Shown: piece after piece, positions 45,048 through 54,193 of the stretch
Layout of the letters: every line of letters starts with the position of its first letter
Numbering within the stretch: position 1 is the first letter of the stretch
NCBI GenBank assembly: GCA_019745975.1
Contig: JAIESQ010000028.1
Coordinates: 1 to 64,000 of the forward strand
Reading direction: 5' to 3'
DNA length: 64,000 nucleotides
From: Pirellulales bacterium
GTDB taxonomy: Bacteria > Planctomycetota > Planctomycetia > Pirellulales > JAEUIK01
Program-made: the position numbers and the translations under genes
Notes under the pieces: generated by a model
Told to the model about the DNA's origin: nothing
Seen by the model: only the letters and a program-made list of their open reading frames with translations
Databases searched by the model: none

Positions 45048-45246
45048 GACACGTTTTGGTTGCGCCAGAGGGTGCATTGGGACGTCCCGTGATGCGACTT
45101 TCTTCCGGCGCGGCCGAGCGGTTCTCGCAGCGGCACGATGTGCACTACTTACTCGCGCACCAGTTGTTGGCGCGGGAGCAAAGTAGCGCGGCGCCGCGGT
45201 CGACTGAATCCTGGCTCGAACTGGGGTCATCACAGGCACGGGTGCC

Positions 45247-46368
45247 ATGGCGGAAAAGAAGAAGCTCTCGGTTGCCGAAATCCTCGCGGCCGCGCGCAAG
45301 GCCGATAGTGGCGGCGCGACCGCCGCGAGCGAGTCGCCTGCCACGTCACCGGCCGATGTCGCGCCGGCAGAGCCAGCCGAAGTAAGCGCGGAGGCGGCAG
45401 TCGAGTCGACTCCGGCCGAGACGCCAGCGCCCACGGCGCCCAAGCCGGCGACTACCGGCACTCCAGGAAAGCGACCGAGTGTAGCCGATATTCTCGCGGC
45501 CGCGCGACAGAAGCAAGCTCCCGGCGCCGCGGCTCCGGCCGCCAAGCCCGCGGCAGCGAAACCCGCGGCCAAGCCGCCCGGCGATAAGCCTGCGAATCCG
45601 GCTGCAAAACCGGCCGCAGGCGAGGCTGCGCCGCGTGGCAGCGGCGTGAAAGATACGGCGAGTATTCTGGCCGCGGCGCGCGGCGGCAATAAACCGGGCC
45701 CGATCTCGAAGGCGGAGGCCGCCGCGCTTACGAAGCCCGCTGCACCTGCGCGCACGACTGAAAAGACCAAGCTGGCGGTGCCGCCGATGCCGGCCAAGCC
45801 CCAGTACGCCGCGACGAAGCCTGGCGAGAAGAAAGCCGTCGAGACCGAGGAGCGGCGCGGGTTTCTGGGCGCATTCTTCGGCGCGTTTATGGGCTCTTTC
45901 CTGGGGCTGGGTTTCTCCTCGCTGGCCGCGACTAATGCGCTGTGGGGACTCGGGACGGCGCGGTTCATGTTCCCCAATGTGCTGATCGAGCCGCCAAGCA
46001 CGTTCAAGGTGGGACCGCCGACCGACTTTCCGCCGGGGGCGGTGTCGGAGAAGTTCAAGGCGCAGTTTGGTGTCTGGGTGGTGAATGGCGAATACAACGG
46101 GCAGCAGCAACTCTACGCGATACGGACAGTGTGCACACATTTGGGGTGCACACCGAACTGGCTCGAAGGGGAGCAGAAGTTCAAGTGCCCCTGTCACGGC
46201 AGCGGCTTTTACAAGGATGGCGTCAACTTCGAAGGACCAGCCCCGCGTCCGCTCGAGCGCTACGCGATCCGGCTAGCCGACGACGGTCAATTGGAAATCG
46301 ACAAGAGCAAGAAATTCCAGGAAGAACTCGGCCAGTGGCGCGATCCGTCGTGCTTCGTGGTCGCCTAA
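45247..46368 (+). CDS. Rieske iron-sulfur protein with long N-terminal extension
   Basis: 373 residues, about twice the usual length. The Rieske domain has C296-T-H298 and C314-P-C-H317 as [2Fe-2S] ligands, with C301 and C316 as the disulfide pair. A TAT-like RRGFLGAFFGA (203 on) begins the membrane helix (about 205-235). The first 200 residues form a Pro/Ala/Lys-rich extension that should lie in the cytoplasm, with three copies of a short motif: SVAEILAAAR (8-17), SVADILAAAR (78-87), DTASILAAAR (136-145). This protein takes electrons from quinol at the bc/b6f-type complex. It is the first gene of the respiratory run, followed 78 nt later by cytochrome b. Confidence 0.92.
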   Translation: MAEKKKLSVAEILAAARKADSGGATAASESPATSPADVAPAEPAEVSAEAAVESTPAETPAPTAPKPATTGTPGKRPSVADILAAARQKQAPGAAAPAAKPAAAKPAAKPPGDKPANPAAKPAAGEAAPRGSGVKDTASILAAARGGNKPGPISKAEAAALTKPAAPARTTEKTKLAVPPMPAKPQYAATKPGEKKAVETEERRGFLGAFFGAFMGSFLGLGFSSLAATNALWGLGTARFMFPNVLIEPPSTFKVGPPTDFPPGAVSEKFKAQFGVWVVNGEYNGQQQLYAIRTVCTHLGCTPNWLEGEQKFKCPCHGSGFYKDGVNFEGPAPRPLERYAIRLADDGQLEIDKSKKFQEELGQWRDPSCFVVA

Positions 46369-46446
46369 CCGACTGGCCGCGAACGGCCTCACCGTCATGT
46401 ACCGGGCCGAGGCGCCTGGTCGCCAGTGGAGAGAAGAACAACCGCT

Positions 46447-47220
46447 ATGTCGCTCGGCGAGACCATTCGCAATAGCCAGGTTTGGAAGAGCATCTTTCGG
46501 CATCCGATGCCCTTGGATCGCCGCAACCGCATTGTGGTGATGCTCACCAATTTCTTCTTGCACCTGCACCCCGTGTCGATCAAGAAACAGGGGATTGCCC
46601 TGTCGTACACCTGGTGCATGGGCGGGGTGACCTTCTTCCTGTTCCTGGTCGAGACGGTCACCGGCGTGCTGTTGATGTTCTATTATCGCCCCACGTTGGA
46701 GTGGGCGTATCACGATATTCTCGATCTCCGCGACGTCACCAGCCTGGGGATCTTACGCGAGCTGCACCGTTGGGGCGCGCACGCCATGGTGATCACAGTC
46801 TGGCTGCACATGTACCGGGTGTTCTTAACCGGCAGCTACAAGCCGCCGCGCGAGTTCAACTGGGTGGTCGGCGTGATCCTGTTGTTGCTCACGCTGTTGT
46901 TGTCGTTTAGCGGCTACTTGCTGCCGTTCGATCAATTGGCGATCTGGGCTATCACGGTCGGCTCGAACATGGCCCGGGCGTCGCCGATTCTGGGCTACGA
47001 GGGACCGTTTCAGCAATTGCTGCAGATCGGCGACATCGACATGATCACCGACACGTCCGACGCGCGGTTCGTCACGATCGGCGAGCGCAACGTCGGCGAG
47101 ATGACGCTGAATCGCTTTTACGTGCTGCACTGCATCGGCTTGCCACTGGCGGTCACGCTGCTGTTGGCGATCCACTTTTGGCGCGTGCGCAAGGACGGCG
47201 GCATCAGCGGTCCGTTGTGA
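46447..47220 (+). CDS. Cytochrome b6-type quinol oxidase subunit
   Basis: 257 residues with four membrane helices, as in cytochrome b6 (the N-terminal part of cytochrome b). Heme b ligands are His107/His121 in helix B (HRWGAH...LHMYR) and His228/His243 in helix D; the 15-residue spacing in helix D is the b6 spacing (bc1 has 14). Cys57 in [11 protein letters not shown] aligns with Cys35 of cytochrome b6, which binds the extra heme ci. So the complex is b6f-like rather than bc1-like. The ATG at 46447 has GGAGAGA upstream. Confidence 0.92.
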   Translation: MSLGETIRNSQVWKSIFRHPMPLDRRNRIVVMLTNFFLHLHPVSIKKQGIALSYTWCMGGVTFFLFLVETVTGVLLMFYYRPTLEWAYHDILDLRDVTSLGILRELHRWGAHAMVITVWLHMYRVFLTGSYKPPREFNWVVGVILLLLTLLLSFSGYLLPFDQLAIWAITVGSNMARASPILGYEGPFQQLLQIGDIDMITDTSDARFVTIGERNVGEMTLNRFYVLHCIGLPLAVTLLLAIHFWRVRKDGGISGPL

Positions 47221-47252
47221 GCGCGGCTCGAATCCAAACGAAAATGACGCAC

Positions 47253-47282
47253 TAAGCCCAGGGACCGCAACCTTGGGCTTAA
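47253..47282. repeat. Hairpin between the cytochrome b and subunit IV-like genes
   Basis: AAGCCCAGGG (47254-47263) and CCTTGGGCTT (47271-47280) pair over 10 bp with one G-T. Its AAGCCCAGGGA start resembles the RAYT ends at 41645, so it may be a related repeat inserted in the operon. A regulatory stem-loop is possible. Confidence 0.5.
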
Positions 47283-47303
47283 CCGATTGCCAACGGTTGC
47301 ACT

Positions 47304-48632
47304 ATGCACGGACACGATCCTCATTTTTACGAGAGCATCCAGGGCTTTCTCGGCAGCTACTACCTGGTGCTGTCGATCATGAACGCCGTGGCGGCGCTCT
47401 ATCTGTGGCGCCGCTTGGGGCGCTGGCTCGAAGCAGCCCTGCTGGTCGTGTTGTTCGGTGGCGGATTCGTGGTTCTCTCCGGAATTGCCTATGGCGGTGG
47501 AACCCGCGTACTGGGGCTGCCGCAGAGTTTCAAGGATTTCGTCAACGCCAACACGGGGCCGGTCATCTATACGCTCGGCACCACCGCGGTGCTGGTGATT
47601 TTCTTCGTCTTTCGGCGGTTCTTCACGAAGCCGGCGGTCGCCTGGGTGTCGCTGAACCTGGCCCTGCTGTTCATGGGGCTGTCGATGACCGACCCGAATT
47701 TCTCGCTCATCGTCACCAAGCCCGATAACGTGCCGATCGTGGGCTTGATCTTCCTCTTAGGCTTTTTCACGTGGCTGGCGACCTACAAGGCGGTGCTCAA
47801 TGATGACCGTCTCGCGCAAGGCTTGCCGCCGCTAGAGAAAGAGGACTCGGAAAAGGTCCTGGTCTGGCCCGACCTCGTCTACACCGAACTGATCTGCATG
47901 ATCGCGCTGACAGCGCTGTTGTTGGTGTGGGCCATCGGTCTGAAGGCTCCGCTCGAAGCGCCGGCCAGCAGCGTCAAGACGCCCAATCCTTCCAAGGCGC
48001 CGTGGTACTTCCTCGGCCTGCAGGAGATGCTCGTCTATTACGACCCGTGGATGGCGGGCGTGGTGCTGCCGAGCCTGGTCTTAGTGGGCCTGATGGCGAT
48101 CCCGTTCCTGGACTTCAACAAGAAGGGGAACGGCTATTACACGATCGCCGAGCGGCCGTTCGGCTACATCATCTTTCAGCTTGGCTTTCTCGAGCTGTGG
48201 ATCACGCTGATCATTTTGGGCACGTTCTTGCGCGGGCCGAACTGGAACTTCTTCGGTCCTTACGAATATTGGGACCCCCACAAAGTGCTGGCCCTGAATA
48301 ACAAGGACCTGTCGCAGTTCTTCTGGGTCGACCTGCTCGACAGCGGTCTGCCGAAAGCGCCGTCGGACTCGGGCACGTTAGTGCAACTCGGCTACATCCT
48401 CAAACGCGAGTGCGTGGGCTTCGTGGGTCTGGCGGTGTACTTCGTGCTGCTGCCGCCGATTCTGGCGATGACCGTGTTCCGCAAGTTTTTCGCGCGGATG
48501 GGCTTCATTCGTTACATGCTGATGTCGAATCTGCTTTTGTTCATGGCTGCCCTGCCGCTAAAGATGGTGTTGCGCTGGGTGTTCAACCTCAAGTACATCG
48601 TGCACATCGACGAGTATTTCCTCAATTTTTAG
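47304..48632 (+). CDS. Subunit IV-like (cytochrome b C-terminal) membrane protein, enlarged
   Basis: 442 residues against about 160 for PetD. The core from about 186 to 300 matches subunit IV: VWPDLVYTELICM, then NPSKAPWYFLGLQEMLVYYDPW (in pieces), where APWY replaces the usual PEWY quinol-site motif, and AIPFLDF, then ELWITLIILGTFLRGPNW. About five extra membrane helices precede it (18-163) and two follow (385-425). The extra helices are unrecognised. It completes the quinol-oxidising centre with the b6-type protein. The next gene is the octaheme protein, 62 nt on. Confidence 0.85.
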   Translation: MHGHDPHFYESIQGFLGSYYLVLSIMNAVAALYLWRRLGRWLEAALLVVLFGGGFVVLSGIAYGGGTRVLGLPQSFKDFVNANTGPVIYTLGTTAVLVIFFVFRRFFTKPAVAWVSLNLALLFMGLSMTDPNFSLIVTKPDNVPIVGLIFLLGFFTWLATYKAVLNDDRLAQGLPPLEKEDSEKVLVWPDLVYTELICMIALTALLLVWAIGLKAPLEAPASSVKTPNPSKAPWYFLGLQEMLVYYDPWMAGVVLPSLVLVGLMAIPFLDFNKKGNGYYTIAERPFGYIIFQLGFLELWITLIILGTFLRGPNWNFFGPYEYWDPHKVLALNNKDLSQFFWVDLLDSGLPKAPSDSGTLVQLGYILKRECVGFVGLAVYFVLLPPILAMTVFRKFFARMGFIRYMLMSNLLLFMAALPLKMVLRWVFNLKYIVHIDEYFLNF

Positions 48633-48694
48633 GCAGGCACGTTTTGAAAGCCCGCGCGCTGAAAGTCACAACCGCGAAAGAATAGGCGTTTCTC

Positions 48695-51600
48695 ATGCCA
48701 GCGACAGAATCCACCTGGCGCGACGTCAAGCTGATGCACGTCATCTTCGGACTGACGTCGCTGGGCTTGCTGGTCGGCACGATCTGGATGCTCGCGGACG
48801 ATCACAACCGCGAATGGATGCAACTGCAGCGCGATTTCCGCGACGTGCAGGTGTGGTCGATCAATGCCCGCCTGGCGGAACTGGAAACCGGCGAGTTCAA
48901 GAAGCAGCAGGACGAGCTGAACGACAAATTGGCCGCGGCGCGGCGCGAAGTGCCGCCACCCGAGCCGATCGAGCGATTTTGCCAGTTGATGGTCGCGCGC
49001 GATGAGGCCAATCAAGGCCTGGTCGACGACATTCTCGCCCAGTACAAGGCCCTCCAAGAAGCTACCGACGACGATCTGCGTGCCGATCGTCGGGGAATGC
49101 TGGTCAAGAACCTGTCGGGCATCATCGTCGCGGCCCGCCATCAAGAGACGAAGCTGGCCGACATTCTCAAAGCGACGAGGGCCGATTTGAACGTGGCCAT
49201 CAGCGACTACGACATCGGCACGCGCGATAACGTGTCGCAGGCGGACATGGATCGCCTGCAACAGAAGATCAATGATGTCCGGGCGATCGTCGAAACGCAG
49301 ACGCTCGACAGCCAGGCCGCGAACACCTACCGCAAGAACCTCGAACAGGCGCTGGCCGAAGCAACGACCAGCGAGACGGCAGCTCAGAAAGCTATCGACG
49401 ATTTTCAGCAGCGACCCAAGCAGCTCGCCAAGGCCGAGCAGGCCGAGGAGCGTAGCTGGGGAGAGCGCGTGCTCGAGATGCCGATTATCGACGCCTTCGG
49501 CCGGCCGCTGAAGGTCAATCAGATCTGGCTGCCGCAACTGACGACGAACATCAATTTCCGCGACGTGGCCCGGTTCGATCGCTGCACCACCTGCCACCAA
49601 GGGATCAATCTCACGGCCCCCGGCTCGGCAGTCGATCCGGCGTACCACGGCGCGGAGATTCTCACATTTACGCTCGCCACGCCTGAAGCGCCCCCGCAAG
49701 GCGAAGCAGATAAGCCGGCTGAGCCTACGGTCGAGGCCGTTTATGGCATGAAGCTGGCCGACAAGTTACGCAAGGGGAGCGTGGCGATTCAGGCTGTGTG
49801 GCCCGATCAAGCGGCCGCCAAAGCCGCGCGCGTGGCGCCGGGCGTAGTCCCTGCGCTCGCGCCGCAGAATCCGCCGGGGACGTTGCAGCATGGCGATGCG
49901 GTGGTGTATCAGCCCCCGGCGGGGTTGCGCGCCGGCGACGTGATCGAACGCGTCAACGATTTGGATATTCTCTCGCTGCAGCAAGCCGAGAACGCACTGT
50001 TGTCAGCCGTCACCTGGGGCCAGCCGCTGACCTTGCATGTGCGGCGCGGCGCGGCGCAGCCGTTCAGCTCGCATCCCCGGCTCGACCTTTTTGTCGGCGA
50101 CGCCAGTCCGCACAGTTCGGCCAAGATGGGCTGCACGATTTGCCACGACGGGCAAGGCAACGCCACGACGTTTCAATGGGCTTCGCACTCCCCCAACAGC
50201 GAACTGCAGCGCGAGGAATGGTCGCGCGTGCACGGGTACCACTTCAACCACGATTGGTGGTTCCCGATGTTCCCCAAGCGGTTCGCCGAAAGCACCTGCT
50301 TAAAGTGCCATCACGATCTCGGCGAGCTGGAGCCGAGCGCTCGCTTTCCCGAGCCGCCGGCCGCCAAGTTGATGGAAGGCTTCCACCTCGTTCGACAATA
50401 CGGTTGTTTCGGTTGTCATGAAATCAACGGCTTCGACGGCCCGAACAAGCGGATCGGCCCCGATCTGCGCAGCGAGCCGAATATTGCGGCCGCGGCCCAA
50501 CAGTTGCTGACCGACCCGGGCGTGAGTGAGGAGGAAAAACAGCTCTCCGAGACGCTCATCACCAATCCATACGATCGCACCGCGCTGGCGCGGTTGGGTG
50601 AGTTGTTGCGGGCCGATGAGACGCGGGCCGCCGAGAAGCAAGAAGAGGCGGGACAAGAGCCGCCGAAGCTATCGGCCCCGTCGTTCCAGTTGCTGAGCAT
50701 CCTAGGCGCGCCGGAGGAAATCCCCGGCAAGATGCGCAAAGTCGGCCCCAGCCTGCGGCACCTGAAGAGCAAGGTCGATTTCAACTTCGTCTACGACTGG
50801 GTTCGCGAGCCGAGGCACTTCCGGCCGTCGACCCGCATGCCGCAATTCTTCGGTCTGTGGGATCATCTTGTGCCAGTGGTCGAGACCGATGCGGCTGGGC
50901 ACGAGCAGATCGAGGAGTCGAAAGGACTCAAGGACGCCGAGCGCTTTGAGCCGATCGAAATCCGCGCGATCACGCAGTACTTGCTGGGGCATAGCCAGCC
51001 ATTCGAATACCTCGACCGCCCGGCAGGCGTGACCGAGGAACCTTCGGCCGAGCGCGGCCGCAAGCTGTTCGAAACGCGCGGCTGCCTGGCCTGCCATCAG
51101 CACCCCGATTTCCCCACGGCACAAGCCGATCAGGGACCCGCGCTGGGCCGGCTGTCGGCCAAGCTCACCAGCGAAGCGGGGAGGCGCTGGCTTTACACCT
51201 GGCTGCGCGAGCCAACGGCTTATCATCCGCGCACGCTGATGCCGAACCTGTTCCTCGAGCCGATCAAGCAGAAGATCGACGGTCAGGATCGCGTGACCGA
51301 CCCGGCGGCCGACATCGCTGCCTACCTGTTGGCGCCGCGCGACGGCGACGCCGAGTACAAGCCGCTCGTCCCTGAGCAGCTTCCGGCCGAAGCCGATCTG
51401 AACGAACTGGTGCTCTTGCACCTGAAAAAGGCCTTCACGGAAGTGCAGGCGGAAAAATATCTGAAAGAAGGGATTCCGGCCGATCGCGCTGCCGACGTGC
51501 CGGCTGACGAACGCGAGCTGACCGCGCCACTGACCGCCGAGAAGAAGTTCGAATATATCGGCCGCAAGGCGATCTCGAAGTACGGCTGCACCGGCTGCCA

Positions 51601-53200
51601 TGACATCCCCGGTTACGAGACCACGAAGCCGATCGGCACTGGGCTGGCTGACTGGGGCCGCAAAGAGGCCGACAAACTGGCCTTCGAGCAGATCGACCAG
51701 TACATCGCCTGGATCGAGCACGCTCACGGAGGCGGGCATGGCACTGGCGAACACGGTCACGCCGAGCACGCGTCGGAAGATACGCCCGAGGGGCTCGACG
51801 CGTTCCGGGCACGCAAAGCCGACGAGCTCAAACGGTTCGACCCCGATGGTTTGCTCCTGCACGAGCTAGGGCATCACCACCGCATGGGCTTTTTGTGGAA
51901 CAAGATCCGCGAGCCGCGCAGCTACGACTACAAGAAGACCGAGAATAAGGACTACAACGACCGGCTGCGGATGCCGAAGTTCAACTTCACGCCCGACCAG
52001 GTCGAGGCGGTGATGACGTTTGTACTTGGGCTGCTGGCCGAACCACCGGCGGCGCAGTATGTCTATCGCGCGTCGCCACGGCAGCAGGCGATCAACGAAG
52101 GCAAGCACGTTCTCGAGAAGTTTAACTGTGGCGGCTGCCACACGCTGGAGATGCCGCACTGGCAATTCGAGTACGATCCACAGCAATTCCCGCCGCCCGC
52201 CGAGCTCAACGATTACGCCTTCTTGGCGCCGCACTTCGACCCCGCCACGCTCGAAGATTCGGCCAAAGTTGATCACCGCGGATTGGGCTCAGCGGACATT
52301 GCCGGCCAGCCGATGGTCGACGCCGAAGGGAACTTCGTCGAAGACGTCGACGAGAACGAAAACCCCCTCTACTTCTTCACGCTCTGGCAGAACAAGCCGA
52401 TTGCAGGACACGCGTATACGTCGGGCACGCAGTTGGGCGTCGCCAAGCCGCAATTGGTTTCGGCCCGTCCCGCTTGGGGCGGCTACCTGTCGCGGTTGAT
52501 TTATCCGTCGGTGCTGGCGACCGGGCGCGAGGAAAACCCGAACTTCAAGGACACCGATGCCTGGGGCTGGCTGCCGCCGCCACTGGTGGGCGAGGGGCGC
52601 AAGGTGCAGCCCGCCTGGCTGCACGACTTCTTGCTCGACCCGGTGTCGATCCGCCCGGCCGTGGTGCTGCGGATGCCGAAGTTTAACCTCTCGACCGACG
52701 AAGCAAGCAAGCTGGTCGATTACTTCGCCGCGGCCGACGGCGCGGAGTATCCGTATGCGATCGATCCGCGGACGCGCGGCGCGCACCTGGCGGCGGCCGA
52801 AGCGACGCATCCCAATCGCCTGGCCGATGCGATGAAGATCGTCACCAACGGCAACTACTGCGTGAAGTGTCATCACTTGGGCGATTTCGTCCCCGACGGG
52901 AGCGTGTACGCAATGGCGCCGAATTTGGACCGCGTCTATCGTCGGCTGCGGCCCGACTTCGTCCGCGACTGGGTCGCCAATCCACCGAGAATCATTCCGA
53001 CGACGGTGATGCCGATCAACATTCCGCCCGACAAGCCAATTGCTCAAGACATCTTCGAGGGGACGAGCGAAGAGCAGTTGCAGGGGGTGGTCGATCTGCT
53101 GATGAACTACGACGTGTTCATGAAGGATCGCACGAGCATCCGCCCGATGATTCAGGCGGCGCCTCCCGAGGCCGCCGGGCAGGCGGCGGGGGGCGAGTAA
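48695..53200 (+). CDS. Giant octaheme cytochrome c with coiled-coil and PDZ-like regions
   Basis: 1501 residues. One membrane helix (13-33) anchors an exterior protein. A coiled coil follows (about 35-90 and 150-258), then the first heme motif CTTCH (297-301), a PDZ-like region (about 380-452, GLRAGDVIERVNDLDIL) and seven more CxxCH motifs at 480, 535, 571, 797, 965, 1145 and 1389. After each of the last five, a block with WxxxP and a Met-Pro (Met715, 849, 1093, 1327, 1439) could give the sixth ligand; the first three hemes lack one. A His-rich loop lies at 1009-1026. It occupies the place of cytochrome c1/f in the run and probably carries electrons from the Rieske protein to the oxidase. The architecture is unusual. 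Confidence 0.9.
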   Translation: MPATESTWRDVKLMHVIFGLTSLGLLVGTIWMLADDHNREWMQLQRDFRDVQVWSINARLAELETGEFKKQQDELNDKLAAARREVPPPEPIERFCQLMVARDEANQGLVDDILAQYKALQEATDDDLRADRRGMLVKNLSGIIVAARHQETKLADILKATRADLNVAISDYDIGTRDNVSQADMDRLQQKINDVRAIVETQTLDSQAANTYRKNLEQALAEATTSETAAQKAIDDFQQRPKQLAKAEQAEERSWGERVLEMPIIDAFGRPLKVNQIWLPQLTTNINFRDVARFDRCTTCHQGINLTAPGSAVDPAYHGAEILTFTLATPEAPPQGEADKPAEPTVEAVYGMKLADKLRKGSVAIQAVWPDQAAAKAARVAPGVVPALAPQNPPGTLQHGDAVVYQPPAGLRAGDVIERVNDLDILSLQQAENALLSAVTWGQPLTLHVRRGAAQPFSSHPRLDLFVGDASPHSSAKMGCTICHDGQGNATTFQWASHSPNSELQREEWSRVHGYHFNHDWWFPMFPKRFAESTCLKCHHDLGELEPSARFPEPPAAKLMEGFHLVRQYGCFGCHEINGFDGPNKRIGPDLRSEPNIAAAAQQLLTDPGVSEEEKQLSETLITNPYDRTALARLGELLRADETRAAEKQEEAGQEPPKLSAPSFQLLSILGAPEEIPGKMRKVGPSLRHLKSKVDFNFVYDWVREPRHFRPSTRMPQFFGLWDHLVPVVETDAAGHEQIEESKGLKDAERFEPIEIRAITQYLLGHSQPFEYLDRPAGVTEEPSAERGRKLFETRGCLACHQHPDFPTAQADQGPALGRLSAKLTSEAGRRWLYTWLREPTAYHPRTLMPNLFLEPIKQKIDGQDRVTDPAADIAAYLLAPRDGDAEYKPLVPEQLPAEADLNELVLLHLKKAFTEVQAEKYLKEGIPADRAADVPADERELTAPLTAEKKFEYIGRKAISKYGCTGCHDIPGYETTKPIGTGLADWGRKEADKLAFEQIDQYIAWIEHAHGGGHGTGEHGHAEHASEDTPEGLDAFRARKADELKRFDPDGLLLHELGHHHRMGFLWNKIREPRSYDYKKTENKDYNDRLRMPKFNFTPDQVEAVMTFVLGLLAEPPAAQYVYRASPRQQAINEGKHVLEKFNCGGCHTLEMPHWQFEYDPQQFPPPAELNDYAFLAPHFDPATLEDSAKVDHRGLGSADIAGQPMVDAEGNFVEDVDENENPLYFFTLWQNKPIAGHAYTSGTQLGVAKPQLVSARPAWGGYLSRLIYPSVLATGREENPNFKDTDAWGWLPPPLVGEGRKVQPAWLHDFLLDPVSIRPAVVLRMPKFNLSTDEASKLVDYFAAADGAEYPYAIDPRTRGAHLAAAEATHPNRLADAMKIVTNGNYCVKCHHLGDFVPDGSVYAMAPNLDRVYRRLRPDFVRDWVANPPRIIPTTVMPINIPPDKPIAQDIFEGTSEEQLQGVVDLLMNYDVFMKDRTSIRPMIQAAPPEAAGQAAGGE

Positions 53201-53307
53201 TGCCCGGGCGTGGCTCCGCCGAGAAGCGTGCAACTCGATTTACAGTAACGGTTTCGCTATGAGGGTGCGACAATTTGGCCCCGGTCCAGAAGCACCCAGC
53301 GAAGCCT

Positions 53308-53313
53308 TATAAT
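53308..53313 (+). promoter_or_regulatory. Isolated TATAAT box within a palindrome
   Basis: TATAAT lies inside GCCTTATAATAAGGC, a perfect palindrome at 53304-53318, about 90 nt before the first cupredoxin gene. No -35 box is well placed. It could be an internal promoter of the cluster or a coincidence of the palindrome. Confidence 0.2.
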
Positions 53314-53401
53314 AAGGCCGATTTTCTGCCGGGCCGCAGGTGGACCAGATTCCCCTGCGGCGCCTCAATCAACCGCGTGAAACCCTTGGGGGGAACCTAG
53401 C

Positions 53402-54154
53402 ATGACACGTCATTTGATATGCCTGCCAGCGGTCGTCGTCGCAGCGGCACTTTGGACCTCGACGGCCGCCGCCCAGCAGTGGGGGACGCTCAAGGGCAAG
53501 TTCGTCTACGACGGACCGTCGCCTGCTCCCGTGGCGCTGCGGATCGACAAGGATCCTGAGTGCTGCAAGGTCAAACACAACGATGAATCGCTCGTCGTCG
53601 CTGCCGACGGGGGGCTGGCCAACATCGTTTTGTATCTGCGCACGCCGAAACCCGCCGTCCATCCCGACTATGAGAAGACGGCCAAGGACAGCGTGGTCAT
53701 CGATAACAAGACCTGCCATTTCGAACCGCACATTGTCGTGCTGCGGCTGACGCAAACGCTGTTAATCAAGAACTCCGACACGTGCGGCCACAATACGAAT
53801 GTCGCGCCGTTGGGCGACACGGCGATCAACCCGCTACTGCCGCCGTCCGGCGAGTTCACGCATACGTTTCGTCGCCAGCAGAATTTGCCATTCCCGGTGA
53901 GCTGCAACATCCATCCCTGGATGAAGGCCCATGTGCTGGTGCGCGACAACCCGTATTTCGCCGTTTCGGCCGCCGACGGCACGTTTGAGATCAAGAACCT
54001 GCCAGCCGGCGACCTCGAGTTCCAGGCCTGGCACGAGAAGGCCGGCTACCTGGAGCACACAGGCTGGCCCAAGGGCAAGTTCAAGCAAAAGGTCAACGCC
54101 GGCGACAACGATCTGGGGACCATCAAGTTGAGCGCGGCGCTGTTTAAGAAGTAA
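53402..54154 (+). CDS. Exported cupredoxin-like protein 1
   Basis: 250 residues. A signal peptide (VVVAAALWTSTAAA) and a beta-rich domain follow. The metal-site pattern is His130 (CGHNTN) and Cys168-N-I-His171-P-W-Met174, which fits a type 1 copper site with the short C-x2-H-x2-M spacing. The C-terminal GTFEIKNLPAGDLEFQAWHEK is a carboxypeptidase-regulatory-like repeat. It is a periplasmic protein that could carry electrons between the octaheme protein and the oxidase; the copper is inferred. GGGGGAAC stands before the ATG. It is 202 nt beyond the octaheme gene. Confidence 0.75.
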   Translation: MTRHLICLPAVVVAAALWTSTAAAQQWGTLKGKFVYDGPSPAPVALRIDKDPECCKVKHNDESLVVAADGGLANIVLYLRTPKPAVHPDYEKTAKDSVVIDNKTCHFEPHIVVLRLTQTLLIKNSDTCGHNTNVAPLGDTAINPLLPPSGEFTHTFRRQQNLPFPVSCNIHPWMKAHVLVRDNPYFAVSAADGTFEIKNLPAGDLEFQAWHEKAGYLEHTGWPKGKFKQKVNAGDNDLGTIKLSAALFKK

Positions 54155-54193
54155 GTTGCTCGAGCCATTACGCCCGCTACCGAGAGCCAAAAG

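Larger units (their letters stand above)
44852..45246. other. Leader region of the respiratory gene cluster
   Basis: About 395 bases between the divergent DUF4392 and Rieske genes. A possible promoter and a CRP/FNR-like palindrome are listed separately. A plus-strand frame (44903-45385) runs through it into the Rieske gene in another frame, but its composition and lack of a ribosome site argue against coding. Confidence 0.5.

Noticed and set aside
44903-45385. Plus-strand frame leading into the Rieske gene in another frame
   Set aside because: Runs over the promoter and operator region, overlaps the real start, lacks a ribosome site and reads as low-complexity Arg/Ser text.
53308-53313. TATAAT as a firm internal promoter
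   Set aside because: No properly spaced -35 box; the hexamer is part of a palindrome. Kept only as a weak candidate.
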